From an uncultured Aquimarina sp. (GTDB lineage: Bacteria > Bacteroidota > Bacteroidia > Flavobacteriales > Flavobacteriaceae): a stretch of 64,000 nt of DNA. Positions 29,301-40,300 of this stretch are shown piece by piece; position 1 is the first letter of the stretch; every line of letters starts with the position of its first letter. Location: positions 248,001 to 312,000 of the forward strand of contig NZ_CANLMP010000001.1 of the NCBI RefSeq assembly GCF_947492405.1, in the 5' to 3' direction. Position numbers and translations under genes: made by a program. The notes under the pieces were generated by a model. It did no database searches, had not been told where the DNA came from, and saw nothing but the letters and a program-made list of their open reading frames with translations.

Positions 29301-32300
29301 TAATGAAACACCGCCTACGATAGGAGATTTAGTATCTCCAATACCTAATACTACAGTTACCTGGTTTACCGGAGAAAATAACGATGAAGCGTTACTTCCT
29401 CCAACGATATTAGCTAATAATGTAACCTACTGGGCACGTTCTAATAACGATCCTTTGCTACCACGTATTGAAGTGAAGGTGATTTTAGAAAGCGGAACTC
29501 CAACAGGTTCCTCTACTCAGACATTTAATGAAATCGATAATCCAACGATAGCTGATTTACAAGCTACAGGTTCTAATATACAGTGGTATTCTTTAGAATC
29601 AGGAGAGACTCCTTTAGCTAATAGTACTGCACTAATCAATAATACCTCATATTATGCTGCAGAAGGAAATAGCATTTGTAGACTGCAGGTTTTGGTAACT
29701 ATCAATACATCTGGAGATGGAGATTGTGACATTTTGGATGGTATTGTAGATGGAAGTTTCCAGGATTGTGCTTTAGTGTCAGGATCTACACAATTAAGTT
29801 ATAATAATAATATTGAATGTAGTGGATGGCAACCAATCAACGCTCTTTCTTCACCGAGTACCTGGATTGTGGATTTGAGCGATCCGGTAAGTGATCTAAA
29901 CCCAGTAATGACATCCCAAGTAAGACAGTCACCTGATAGAGGGATATTTGCATCAGCATTAGTTACTCATGGAAGAGGAACATCAAACTTAACAAAAGGA
30001 CAAGGTTTTAAAACTACATTAAATAACCTTGAAATAGGTAAGACATATACAATTAGTTTTTACCAGTCACAAGGAGGTAGTTTTGATATTTTTGGGAACA
30101 CTACAGTTCCAAATTCAGAAAATATTTTAGCACAATGGAATGTAAGTTTTGGAAGTGAAACAAAAAGTAGTGATTTAATTCCGATCCAGTCAATTTCCGA
30201 TATTTCAGTTGCTCCGGTATGGGAAAAACAGGAAATTACATTCGTCCCTACAGCTACACAACAAGAATTAAGTTTTTCATCATTTGGATCTTTAATAAAT
30301 GTTGTAGAGAATGTATTTTATTATAATCTTTTGATAGACGGAATCAAAGTAATTAAACAGAATTGTAATCCTGTTGATCCATTAGTACAAGAATTTTGTC
30401 TTTCTGATGGAGTACCGACAATTAATGATTTAGAGTCTCCTTTCCTAAATTCTATTGCATGGTTTGAAAATGAAACTGGCGGTGCTCCGCTGCCATCTGC
30501 AATGGAGATTACTGAAACTGTTACATTATGGGCAGAAGGAAACTCTACGAATCCAAGAGTAGCGGTGCAGATCATCATCAAAGAAGATTGTGATGGGATA
30601 GCTATTCAACGTTTCTGTATACTAAATGGAGAAGTAACTATTGGTGACCTACAATCACCGTTCCCAGGAAGTACGGCTTCATGGTACAGAACCGAATTAG
30701 ATAAAGCGCTAATATTACCAGAATATGTGATTCCTGAATCAGCCATCTATTGGGCTTCATCTGATGAAAACCCTTCTTTACCAAGAGTACCTGTAAGTAT
30801 AATTTTGAATGATCAAGTACCAACGGGAGATACGGTTCAGATTTTTGATGAAGCAGATGCGCCAACAGTAGCAGATTTACAAGCAACAGGACTCAATATC
30901 CAATGGTATCTTTCGGAAAATGGAGAAGTTACTTTATCTAATGATACACCTTTACTCCACAATACATATTACTATGCTGCAAACGGGTATAGTAAATGTA
31001 GACTACGTGTGGCGGTAAAAATAGAAGGTGTGATAACGGATTGTAATATACTTGATCAATATGTTGATGGATCTTTTGAAAATTGCGAATCTATAGCCAG
31101 TTCTTATGGGCATAACAGTAATGTTACCTGTGGACAATGGATAAATGGAAAAGGTTCTGCTGATACCTGGAAGTTTCCATTTGACGCATCTCATAGCGGT
31201 ATCGCAGATAACATTCAACCTTCTCCGGATAATGGAGTTGCGGCGGGTGCAATTGCAAAATCTCTAAACACTAATGAGTTAGAATCTTTTTATACTAATC
31301 TTAATGGTCTTAATATTGGGGAAACATATAGAATTGAGTTTTATCAATCTAATGTAACTGGTAATTTTGATACTACAGAAGGACTTGAAGAGGCAAGATG
31401 GAAAGTAATTTTTGGAGATCAAATTCAATATTCTGCATATATGGTAGTGAGTAAAAATCCTGTATGGCAGAAATCGACATTAGAATTTACTGCCAATACC
31501 ACAGAAGCTAGACTAGAATTTAATGCTTCTTCTGCGGATAAGACAACGTCTACTAGATATGTATATATGTTAATTGATGGGATCAAATTATCACAAGTAA
31601 CAGGAGGCGATACGGGATGTCCAGATGATATAGTCTATGATACGCAAAGCTTTTGTAGTATGTTTGAGGATCCGACAGTTGGTGATTTATTACCACCAGA
31701 CGGGGCGACCGATGTTCTATGGTATAGTAGTGAGGTGAATGGATATCAATATTCTTCAGAAGACATTCTTTTAGTTGGCGGAAATGGAATCCCTTCAACA
31801 GACGTATACTGGGCAGAAAGTTCTCAGTTTACGGGAAGAAAACCTGTTAGCGTGGTTATTAATGAAGGAATCCCTACAGGAAATACGCTTCAGGTTTTTG
31901 ATCCATTAAATAACCCAACAGTAGCAAATTTACAGGCAATAGGAAATAATGTACAATGGTTTGCATCCCCAACTAGTCAAATACCTTTACTAGAAAATGT
32001 AGAATTAATTGATGGTTATACCTATTATGCTGGTCATAACGGATTAGATTGTAGGTTGGTAGTTGAAGTTGAAATAAAATTGAATTCCCCAGATGTTAAT
32101 GGAATACAGATTTTATGTGCTTCTGATTTACCGACAATTGGAGATTTGGTAGCGATTCCATCAGATCCTTCTTATACCATTAATTGGTATGATTCTATAG
32201 ACGCTGTTACTCCTTTAAGCGAAGATACTCAAATAGTGAATTCTAGATTTTACTATGTAAGTCAGGTTACAAGCAATGGCTCAATTTCTGATAGGATATC

Positions 32301-33624
32301 TGTATATGTTTCTCTTATATCTGTATCAGCACCTATCGGAGCTTCAGAACAAACTATATATACGAATGATGGTGCAACAGTAAGAAACCTTGTAGCGCTT
32401 GGTAATGGTGTGTTATGGTACGACAGTGACGGAATACAATTATCTCTTGATGAACCTTTAGAAGATGGAGGTATATATTATGCAGATCAAGCAAATATTT
32501 CTGGAACTTGTAGAAGTATTGATCGTTTAGCTGTGCGTGTACGAATCCTTCCTGAATTACCACCACAATACTTCAGTTGTGAGAAATTCAGACCACAACC
32601 TGGTGATAAATATGTAGTGAGCGGCTGGGTAAGAGAAAATGGAGTTACGATAGCTTCGACAGAAACAAAGAGCTATTCAGAAATAAGTGAGCTTTTTGCA
32701 AAGCTTTTAAATGAACTAAAGGATATTATTGTTACTCAAACTCCAGTTCCACCGGTTTATATACCTTCTCCAGAAGACAGAACTTATGATGCTTTAGTAC
32801 CTTATATTAAAACAACAGGTATTGATAACCTTACAATTTACAACTTGAAACCAGTTAAAGAAGATCAAGATGGATTTGTAAGAACGGTAGGGTTTTCTTT
32901 TTCTTTTGATGAAGAAGGAGAAACCACATTTACATATAAAACACCATTAAATGGTTTTACTTCTAATAATATTTACTATAGTTTTCCAATTGTTGGAAAT
33001 GAAGATGCTATTAGTATTGATTTTACGGGTTTACAAACTTGTACAGAAGGTCTGTGTGTAAATACTAACTTTGTTTATAACACTGTCATAGTGATTATCC
33101 CGATAAGTATAAATTATCCTCAGAGTATACCGGTCGATAATGTTTTAAAAGAATCTGTAGATTTTAATACATACACTCCTGATCCTGATTACCAGGCAAT
33201 GACCTATGCGAATTCATTATTAAAAATTACCTATACAGATAGAGAAGGTGTAGAATTAGAGGATGACGGATCCGTAAGTTTTAGACCTAAAGGAAATATC
33301 GTTGATGGGTGGCAGCGTATTTCTACGGATTTTAGAATACCCGATAATGCGGAATTTATGACCATTTCTCTTCAGAGTGAAGATACGAATCTTAATGTAT
33401 ACTTTGATGATATAAGATTCCATCCATTTAACAGTAATATGAAAACTTTTGTGTATGACCCCGAGACACAACGATTACAATCAGAATTGGACGAGAATAA
33501 TTATGCTACTTTTTATGAATATGATAAAGAAGGTGGTTTGATTAGAGTGAAGAAAGAAACAGAAAGAGGTGTATATACCATTCAGGAAACCAGATCAGGG
33601 AATTCTAAATTAAATAATAATTAG
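23344..33624 (+). CDS. Giant secreted protein with four LRR-Ig modules, three carbohydrate-binding-like modules and a YD-type tail
   Basis: 3426 residues; signal peptide ends near AIA-Q (residue about 30). Four modules start at about residues 34, 448, 911 and 1343, each with an LRR cap (ALIDLYNSTDGANWTN, W-DAPVCDW-GV-V) followed by plant-type leucine-rich repeats (NLTNLxxLxLxxNxLTGxIP). Each is closed by an Ig-like domain (YQWFKNN, DAGVYYFTATNS). Then three modules open with CDILDGIVDGSFENC-like segments (about 1756, 2128, 2566), possibly carbohydrate-binding jelly rolls, with short domains of the type TIGDLxSP between. The end (about 3369-3426: FVYDPETQRLQSELDENNYATFYEYD) is a YD-like segment of Rhs type. 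This suggests a binding arm that docks to the Rhs partner; the ligand is unknown. Confidence 0.8.
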   Translation: MKDLTYITYRVKNILILICTMSMMHQVAIAQVSPSERQALIDLYNATDGDNWSNTIAGNQPWLVNDPTSLVSDWFGVSVVDGKITSLSLVGNNLKGEIPTSFGDLVSLTFLNLGINRLTGQLPQSIGNLTSLEVLQLTRNTLTGGVPSSIGNLTNLIQIDFSINQLTLPLPDVFTNLINAKTFTVERNAITGTIPPSIGSMISLETLILGSNQLTGSIPSELGNLSNLTYLGLYVNGLSGEIPDSLGNLSKLERLLLFRNALTGEVPVSLGNLSNLKGLDVNSNQLTGSIPNEFGSLANLEVLTLSINKFSGNLPQGLSSLASADILNTLVFERNNFVFSDFELQFRAYNDNLTTFSYLNQGQVDQIETRSVVAGQSITLTSNVLTSTNNRYQWFKNNVAIPGATNKDLVISNALDSDAGVYHFTATNNIIADLSLRRNPITLEISCGVSEAEKQALIDLYNSTNGPNWTSSNNWLTDAPVCDWTGVTVKDGKVTGLYLFGGGVAGPLPASIGDLVHLTSLTITRSGGLSGAIPLTIGNLVNLETINLTSNQLTGEIPVEIGNLTNLVSLQLARNQLSGSIPSSIGNLTKLISIGISENRFTGDIPSSIGGLTELEKFDVSINQLNGSIPPELGNLTGLTQLGLTRNALTGSIPVTLSNLVNLTTLDLSSNALTGVIPSELGTMNNLKTLNLFRNQLSGSIPSELGNLQNLESLNLFSNGLTGAIPLSFGNLSNLIVLQLYRNQLSGSIPEALGNLTKLTTLGLSTNQLSGSVPPNFGILASSDILNTLTLDRNNFVFNNFETEFPVYQSDLIAFNYLTQAKVDEIETLSVTENASITLTSTELTSGNNSYQWYKNNTAIPGATSNDYIINNAAATDAGVYYFTATNSVVTDLTLERNPITVTVTEGIADCVSAEEKAALVALYNSTDGANWTNNVNWLSNEPVSEWAGVIVEDCKVTRLFLGDNNLVGVLPNEIGDLINLEQLHLNTNSVSSTIPDQIGNLSNLKLLYLYGNEISGVLPESIGNLTNLNNLSLASNKLEGNIPSSFSNLTNIIALSLGGNIGITGDVSFLFKLPNISSLEVWSCNLTEEFTTDFDYVNTSLTKLIISNNGLTGVFDFGKYMPNLQNLSAQDNELNGEFSAYGFTELLNIERLYIERNQIFGSIPVGPKLENLIRLDFSENNLEGQIPDIFTDSSLMRDFQMNNNRFSGKLPLFGVNSLTKVYVFHNNFVYDDFQASYNDAAFSYNFQAALEAAPDQTISKGDTLTILANERLLEDNNQYAWFKSDDGGATFVNTGITSKDYSKENVDVDDAGIYKLQITNPTYPGVTLAQEATSITIDLDTCGVSDAEKQALVDLYNSTDGANWTNNTNWLTDAPVCDWYGVTVENRKITKLELVKNNLSGTISNRIGDLPSLTILNLSNNSLIGEIPIEIGSLTDLNQLNLSINEISGSIPFSIGSLNNLTYLSLLSNSLTGQIPLEMGNLSNLTILYLGRNQLTGNIPSELGNLRSLQYLGLIGNQLTGSIPPQLGQISGLLDITLSNNQLSGDIPAELGNLSLLQILNLGYNQFTGSIPVELENLINLRELILRNNNFEGQLPLGLDQLNDLRIIYIENNKFQGIIPFQIINLPYIFRFYIQNNGYVFNEIEVEYDEIQARLGNNFIYAPQADVDQEETIEVQLGGSVTLATTQLTSTNNTYTWYKGTDVLIETTLPQITIDNITAADLGEYYFTATNSVVNDLTLTRNNITLVLGNTDPDGCDILEGVVDGSFENCLSVAGPISEENFNRTIDCSNWELTSVFPVNPLFQSSISTWFVDGNSSNMPESQFSEYISSSPDGGVFTSSFLEIQRRLSKGNGFKTTLNDLTIGEEYIISFYQSHGGSFDDLNGIAVFSDPQWEVNFGNESKFSNSISIRPISNITESIPWEKVELRFTATTSEQDLSFTPNVSYPDEAVFVEGASFHLLIDGIKVIKVNGNCNEEITEQRFCSDNETPPTIGDLVSPIPNTTVTWFTGENNDEALLPPTILANNVTYWARSNNDPLLPRIEVKVILESGTPTGSSTQTFNEIDNPTIADLQATGSNIQWYSLESGETPLANSTALINNTSYYAAEGNSICRLQVLVTINTSGDGDCDILDGIVDGSFQDCALVSGSTQLSYNNNIECSGWQPINALSSPSTWIVDLSDPVSDLNPVMTSQVRQSPDRGIFASALVTHGRGTSNLTKGQGFKTTLNNLEIGKTYTISFYQSQGGSFDIFGNTTVPNSENILAQWNVSFGSETKSSDLIPIQSISDISVAPVWEKQEITFVPTATQQELSFSSFGSLINVVENVFYYNLLIDGIKVIKQNCNPVDPLVQEFCLSDGVPTINDLESPFLNSIAWFENETGGAPLPSAMEITETVTLWAEGNSTNPRVAVQIIIKEDCDGIAIQRFCILNGEVTIGDLQSPFPGSTASWYRTELDKALILPEYVIPESAIYWASSDENPSLPRVPVSIILNDQVPTGDTVQIFDEADAPTVADLQATGLNIQWYLSENGEVTLSNDTPLLHNTYYYAANGYSKCRLRVAVKIEGVITDCNILDQYVDGSFENCESIASSYGHNSNVTCGQWINGKGSADTWKFPFDASHSGIADNIQPSPDNGVAAGAIAKSLNTNELESFYTNLNGLNIGETYRIEFYQSNVTGNFDTTEGLEEARWKVIFGDQIQYSAYMVVSKNPVWQKSTLEFTANTTEARLEFNASSADKTTSTRYVYMLIDGIKLSQVTGGDTGCPDDIVYDTQSFCSMFEDPTVGDLLPPDGATDVLWYSSEVNGYQYSSEDILLVGGNGIPSTDVYWAESSQFTGRKPVSVVINEGIPTGNTLQVFDPLNNPTVANLQAIGNNVQWFASPTSQIPLLENVELIDGYTYYAGHNGLDCRLVVEVEIKLNSPDVNGIQILCASDLPTIGDLVAIPSDPSYTINWYDSIDAVTPLSEDTQIVNSRFYYVSQVTSNGSISDRISVYVSLISVSAPIGASEQTIYTNDGATVRNLVALGNGVLWYDSDGIQLSLDEPLEDGGIYYADQANISGTCRSIDRLAVRVRILPELPPQYFSCEKFRPQPGDKYVVSGWVRENGVTIASTETKSYSEISELFAKLLNELKDIIVTQTPVPPVYIPSPEDRTYDALVPYIKTTGIDNLTIYNLKPVKEDQDGFVRTVGFSFSFDEEGETTFTYKTPLNGFTSNNIYYSFPIVGNEDAISIDFTGLQTCTEGLCVNTNFVYNTVIVIIPISINYPQSIPVDNVLKESVDFNTYTPDPDYQAMTYANSLLKITYTDREGVELEDDGSVSFRPKGNIVDGWQRISTDFRIPDNAEFMTISLQSEDTNLNVYFDDIRFHPFNSNMKTFVYDPETQRLQSELDENNYATFYEYDKEGGLIRVKKETERGVYTIQETRSGNSKLNNN

Positions 33625-33637
33625 TAGCTGTGTTGTT

Positions 33638-34357
33638 ATGAATAGAATGAAGACATATTATTTATCCTTTTTTATACTGTTAGCTCCTTTGGTTTTTTTC
33701 GGACAACAGAAAAAGGATATAAAACCAATTTTAGAGAAGGTAACAAGTTTTTATGATACTACATCAAGGTATAATGTAGCCATAAAACAAACGCTATTAA
33801 GAGGAAAAACAGGAAACAATATCTCAGAAAGCTACAGCGGAAAATTCACAAAAGATAAGAGTTATTCCAAACTTGAATTATTAAATTCTGAGGTCGTTGA
33901 ATTCTCTAATGTTCGTTTAATAATTGACCATGACAGTAAGGCCATTGAATATAATAAAACTTCAAAGGGTGTTTCAGCTCCGATTGATATTAGCGGATTT
34001 TTGAAACATTATGAAGGCTCTTCTTTAAAAAGCACGGAAAAACAATGGATTTGTGAATTAAACGTAAAACCTTCTGCAGCATTTGTTCCTTGTAATAAGA
34101 TCTTATTATATATTAATAAAGACTATCATTTTGTTGAAAAACAAGTTTTGTTTCTGAGTAGGGAGTTGCCTTTTAAAACAAAAGGAGGAAAAACTGAAGA
34201 AGATTTTGGTAGGCTGGAGATAAGCTTTACGCATGACCTTACTATGTCAGACAAGGTGAATGATAAAGTAAGCAATTATATACAAGGATCTGGAAGCAAT
34301 ATGACTTCTGTTAAAAAATATAAAGGATATAAGGTAGTAAACCTATCTAATAAATAA
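33638..34357 (+). CDS. Small secreted LolA-like protein
   Basis: 239 residues with a signal peptide (ending FFG-QQ). The pattern of a start helix (ILEKVTSFYDTTSRYNVAIKQ) followed by a half-barrel of beta strands looks like the LolA/outer-membrane lipoprotein carrier fold, but motifs are weak. It sits 13 nt after the LRR gene and 32 nt before the Rhs gene, which places it as a likely periplasmic helper of one of these giants. Role inferred from position only. Confidence 0.65.
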   Translation: MNRMKTYYLSFFILLAPLVFFGQQKKDIKPILEKVTSFYDTTSRYNVAIKQTLLRGKTGNNISESYSGKFTKDKSYSKLELLNSEVVEFSNVRLIIDHDSKAIEYNKTSKGVSAPIDISGFLKHYEGSSLKSTEKQWICELNVKPSAAFVPCNKILLYINKDYHFVEKQVLFLSRELPFKTKGGKTEEDFGRLEISFTHDLTMSDKVNDKVSNYIQGSGSNMTSVKKYKGYKVVNLSNK

Positions 34358-34389
34358 AATATAAATAGTAATTCTCACTATACGACAAT

Positions 34390-37300
34390 ATGAATACTAA
34401 GAATTTACATAAAGCATTATTATCCCTGTTATTGGTAATCGGTAGTATCGGGTATGCGCAGAACGAAGATGTATATACAGCAGATCAACTTAACGATATT
34501 ATAGATAATTCTAATGCAACATTTGTTTTCGAGGAATCTGTATTACCTAATGATGATATCAAGGATGTAAATCCTATGACATATATAGCACTGAATGTCG
34601 ATGAGCAATTAGGTGCTGCATCCTGGTTTAGGTTTTCTGTTGAATTAGAAATCACATCATTATTTCCTGAAGGAGAACCAGCCAAAACTGTAGTTTTGGA
34701 AGTAGAAAGTAATAATATACCCGGTTCTGGAGGGAGTTTTACGAATGTAAATAAACATTTATTAAGAGATGTTTACGGTGCTACGGTTAGGATTGTTAAA
34801 ACAACGTATAAGGATGTTGATACGGATAGTGCAGAACAGAATAATGTATCAATTCCAGAAAATGTGTCGTTAACTGTAGGTTTTGATGTGGATCGTTATT
34901 TTAACTTGGATCCTGCAAATGCTCCACAAGTTTCAGTGCCAACGGCACAAGATATTGCGGTTGCTAAAGAAGTAGCAATAAGCTGGACAGAGGTAACGGG
35001 GGCTATAGGGTATGATTTAGAGTGGACTTGGGTAGATAGTTATTCAAAAGATTTTAACACACCGTTACGACCAGACCAAATTGATTTCTCTACAAGGGAT
35101 TTTGAATTGGATAATACCAGAATTCAAACAGATACGACAAACTATTCGATTCCGCTTATTTATTCAAAAGGATATATCATTTTTAGGGTTCGTGCAGTAG
35201 GTAAATATCTTGAAGATATTACAAAATATAAATACGGTCAATGGAGTAGCGGACTAGATGAGAAACAAAAAGTTGACCAATGGCCACACGTAGTAGAAGT
35301 GACTCAGGATCATGAGAATAATAAAAACTGGCAGTTTCAGGCTAGTTATGCCGAAGAAGGTAAAAAGAAAGAAGTGGTAAGTTATTTTGATGGTACCTTA
35401 AGAAATCGTCAAACAGTAACTAAAATTAATAGTGATAACCGTGCAATTATCGGAGAAGTAATCTACGATGCACAAGGAAGACCAGGGATAGAGGTATTGC
35501 CCGTTCCTGTAAACGAGAATGAAATTCGTTATTATGAAAACTTCAATTTAAACGAAACCAATGCACCATATAGTTACCAGGATTTTGATACTGAAGATAA
35601 AATATCTCCTAATGAAGTGAAAACAATAGGTATGTCTAATGCTGCAGGAGCTAGTAAATATTACTCAGTAAATAATGATATTGCTACTATTTTTAGAGAT
35701 CGTATTGCTCAGGCAAGTGGGAAACCATTTTCTCAGATAGAATATACTTCTGATAATACGGGACGTATTAAAAGAAAAGGAGGAGTTGGATCAGATCATC
35801 AGTTAGGGAGTAAGCATGAGATGCGTTATTACTATGGAAAACCAAAACAAAAAGAGTTAAATAGACTTTTTGGCTATAATGTAGGTAATGAGATTCACTA
35901 TAAGAAAAATGTGGTTATTGATCCAAACGGTCAATCCAGTATTAGTTATATAGATCCACAAGGGAGAACAATTGCTACAGCATTAGCAGGAGGAAGTCCA
36001 ACAAGTTTAGTTCCCTTGTTTGATGAAACTAATAATGTTTTACACGAACTAATTACATTTGATCTTTTTGAGGACCCAAAAAGTAATGCCAATTATGTTA
36101 CACGGAATTTTGGAGCATTAGAAGATGCTAAGTTCTATGCGTCTCAACAAGTAAACGCTGCGGATCTTACGGATTATTTCTTTGATTATACGTTAGATGT
36201 AAACGAATTAAAATTCACTGATGAGTGCGCAGATGACACCAATGGATACCCTTATGTATATGATCTGCAGTTAGACGTAATGAATGATATAGGGGAGTCT
36301 CTTTTGACCAATTCTGTAAATACAACACTGACAACAGATACCTCATTGTCTTTGTTAACTTTAAAAGACAGTGTCTTAGATCTCGAGGCGGGTTCTTTTG
36401 GTATTGCAAAGTTGTTAAAAATAAACAAAGAGAAGTTAGAAGAATATACCGAGGATTATATAGCAAGAATTACCGATGAGACGAATACGGAATGTTATAT
36501 AGACCCATCTCCATTTTCTCCTGATGCAAGTTTAGATGGATGTTTTATAAAAGATAAAGAAAGTTGTAGAAATGCTATTTTAATGGGACAAGAAGTGGGT
36601 ATAGCAAAAGAGAATTATATCACCCAACAACTTGAGTCTTATAATCAGTTTTCCACAGCTGATGAAATTGTTATGTTAAGAGAACGTTTTGCAAGAGAAT
36701 TTGATTTGTTATTAGCAGTTTGCGAGGAAACCTTTGGAACAGATGGTATTAGTACTGATGGAACTGATAATCAAGATGAGGTGATCAAAAATTCTATTTC
36801 GTGTAATAATGATAAAGATGCACTCATAAAAGACATGAGTATCGCAGGTCAATACGGAATGCAGTTTATTGAAGAGGCAATAGAAGATGAAACATTACAA
36901 ACCTGGGAAAATTTAGAACCCCTAAGTATTTTCAAAGAAGACAATATATTATTCAGTGCTAATGGAAATAGCTGGAGAAATCCTTTTCACTATGAAAAAG
37001 ATCTAGGATCAGATACAGGGCATTATTATGATGAAAATGGGTTTGTTAGCTATATCCGAGTAAAAGATTTAGGAAATGATACTTATGATCCACAAATTCT
37101 GGAAGGCGCGCCAAAAGAAGAAACAGAGCAAGAAGGATATTACAATGTAGAACCACAATATATTACAGATATAAATCAGCTAAGAAGTTATTGGCAGGAT
37201 TCCTGGGGAGAATCGCTAATTGTATACCATCCAGAATATACTTATCTGGAATATTCTTTTGCAGTATGTGCACAGATAGAGAATATTGGAACATCGTTTA

Positions 37301-40300
37301 GAATGAATAGCGATGGTTTCAATAACTATATTATGGGATTGGATTATGAAGGAGCAAAGGCATTTGGAGTATTTAGTACAGGCGCGGAAACATTTCTATC
37401 TGATAATGATCCGTACTTTAGATCAAGTATTCCTAATTTCGAAATTGGCGCCAGTTATTCCAATAGAGTAAATCTAATGGAGTACGCATTGAATACCTAT
37501 TACGATAGCTTCGACACATTTATGCTTCAGGTTGCTTATAATACGGCATTTTGTAATAGTGTGTCTGATTGTAATAATAACTTTTCTTCATTTGGTGAAT
37601 TAACCATTTCTTTGGGTAGCCTTTCACCAGCTGATCAAAATAGAGTATGGCAAACATATAGATCGTATTATTTAGCATTAAAGCAAAAGATTCAGTTTGT
37701 ATTATCTTCTTTATACGCATACAATAATGGGTTTTATAACACCTGTATTGGTGTCGATGAAGCACCGGCTTCATTAGTAGCTGTAATTTCTGATTATCCA
37801 CAAGCAGGAGCGATTAACGGATTGTTTAATCAGCCTTCGGATAACTTATGTAATACAAACGGGAATGAATTGTATCTGGAAAAAGAAAAACGTTTTCCTC
37901 CAATCGATGATTTATACAATTCCGGTCAGGATACAGCAGATGTGGTACAAGAAACAATTAATCAAGCCAATTATGAGTATTTTATCAATACAGGAATATG
38001 TCCTATGGCTAGAGATATGGAATTGTATCTTAATGGATTAGCTACAGAATTGGACGATAATGAAAAGCCAATCTCGTTAGTAGGTACCAGAGAATATAAA
38101 GGACAGTATCTGAGTAAGGATTTATTTGAAGAATTAGGAGGTACACTTCCGGTGGGTAGTTTTAATGTGGTGGGAACTCCAAATGGTAGTACCTTGTCTT
38201 TAACTTTTGATAATGGAACTCCTGTTACCTTAACCTTAACCGATATAGATGCTGCTAATTACTCTTGGACTGGATATAACAATCAGTGGCGTATCACCAA
38301 GATGAGTGGTGTTTATGATGATGAGAACCAATATAATACATCTACCCAAACTTTTGGTTTTAAGATTTTAGTTAGAGTACAGCCTACTACAGGGGATACA
38401 AGTTCTTTTGAAGAAATAGTGTTGTCAGGTACTACGCAAGCCAGAATAGGACAATGTTCAATAAACAATTCCGGGAATGATGTTGGTCAGGATTTAGGAT
38501 CTGGAGCAGAAGGAACCTCAGTTTTTAATGATTGTGATAAGCAACCTCGTTTCAAAGCTGCTATGATTAATTTAATGAATGCTTTGGTACAAAACGGTAA
38601 TATCGGAAGTACAGATTATGAAATTACCAATTTAGATGCTTATAGAGATAGTTACTTGCCAGAGTACTTTGAAATTCCTGTGGGAGAAGAGGTATACTGG
38701 AATGTATTGGGTAATACCTGTTATATAGAAACTGACAACGAAACACATCTTACGTATGTGTTGGATGGTAATTTACCTTCGGGATCAGATTATATCATCA
38801 GTGGATTGTTTATTGGGGAAACTATTAATAACGTTACAGGACTATCCAATGTAGCCAATCTAACATATTTAGATGCTAACTTTTCTAAAGTAAAAATAGA
38901 AGGTCGAATTTTTAAAGAGGCAAAAACACTACTTAATTTCTCATGTTGTGGCGTGGTTGATAATCCAGGTGAAGATGATTTCGAAACTTGTGAAAATGGA
39001 GGCGTTAGTTTAGACTCACAAGTAGAATTTTATTTTAAAGAGTTGATGAATGCTTTATTGGCAAATGGAGAATTTTTTAATAAAGATGTATCCCTAGGGA
39101 ATTATCCTGAGTATAACGATTTTATTCAGAAATATTTACAATCAAATGCCTTAAGAAATTGTGGGGATATTGGGAGTTGTACTAATAATGATTTTGTAGA
39201 TTTTTTCAATACGAATGAGGTTTTCTGGTCATATAATGATTTTAGTAGTCAAATTCGCCTAAGAATTCATTATCTAAATCAGCACAATTTTGACATTGTA
39301 ATAGATGGAGATGTTGATGACATTACATTGGTAAAAGAAATAGAATTGGGGGCTAGTTCTGAAGGAAGAAGACGTTTTCGATTCTTTTATTACATTAATA
39401 ATACAACTGAAGAAAGACAAAGAAATGGTAATGATTTTGGATTTCAGTTTTCTTCAGAATATCCTTCGGAAGAAGGGGAATTCTCTGGCGCATATTTCTC
39501 TTGTGATCTGTTTGATATTCTGGAAGATGATACGAATACAGGTATAAGTTGTTCCAGTTATGCAGAGGATGAGATTCTATTTGAGGACTACCAAACCCAA
39601 TTATGGAATTTAATTATACAAAAAAATCAAACTTCTAATTTCGGTATATTCCGAGATAATCTGGTAAATAATTTTGTTAATGAACTTGATTTAAATGAAA
39701 GGGTTATACAATTAAAAGCAACTAGTGTCAATTATTTCTTTGATCAGGATGATTTAACTGAATATAAGGTTAATGATAATTTTTCAACAATTTTAATTGG
39801 GGAATCTGAATCAAACTCAGATGTTCATAGTCTTGTTATTAGGTTAGGATATGAAAGTAGTCCTTTTATAGAAAATCAGATTAAAGAGCCTTTTAACCTT
39901 AATGATGTAGGACAGTTTGTTTCTTTTGATTTTATAGGTAGGGTTCTAAATACAACAGCGAGATTAGAAAGAGTTAGATTAACTTATATTGATAAAAAGA
40001 AACAAACAGTTACCACTGAAACGTTGGTCGAGTTTCGTTCTAGAAGTCCACAACCAGACAATCCTGAGCTTTGGCAAAGTGCTCCTTTTTTCCTTTGTAC
40101 TTTGTTAGATTATGAACCTGTATCTATTAGAACGAATATTAATTCCTCTTCACAAGACTTATCTTTCAATACAAAAAACACAACAAATTCTGAAGAACCA
40201 GGGTCTTGTCTACCTTGTATCCCACAAACTGTAGAACCGGTAAGTTGTACAGATGCCTATATAACGCTACAAAGTGTTGCAGCAGGTATACAAGGTTATA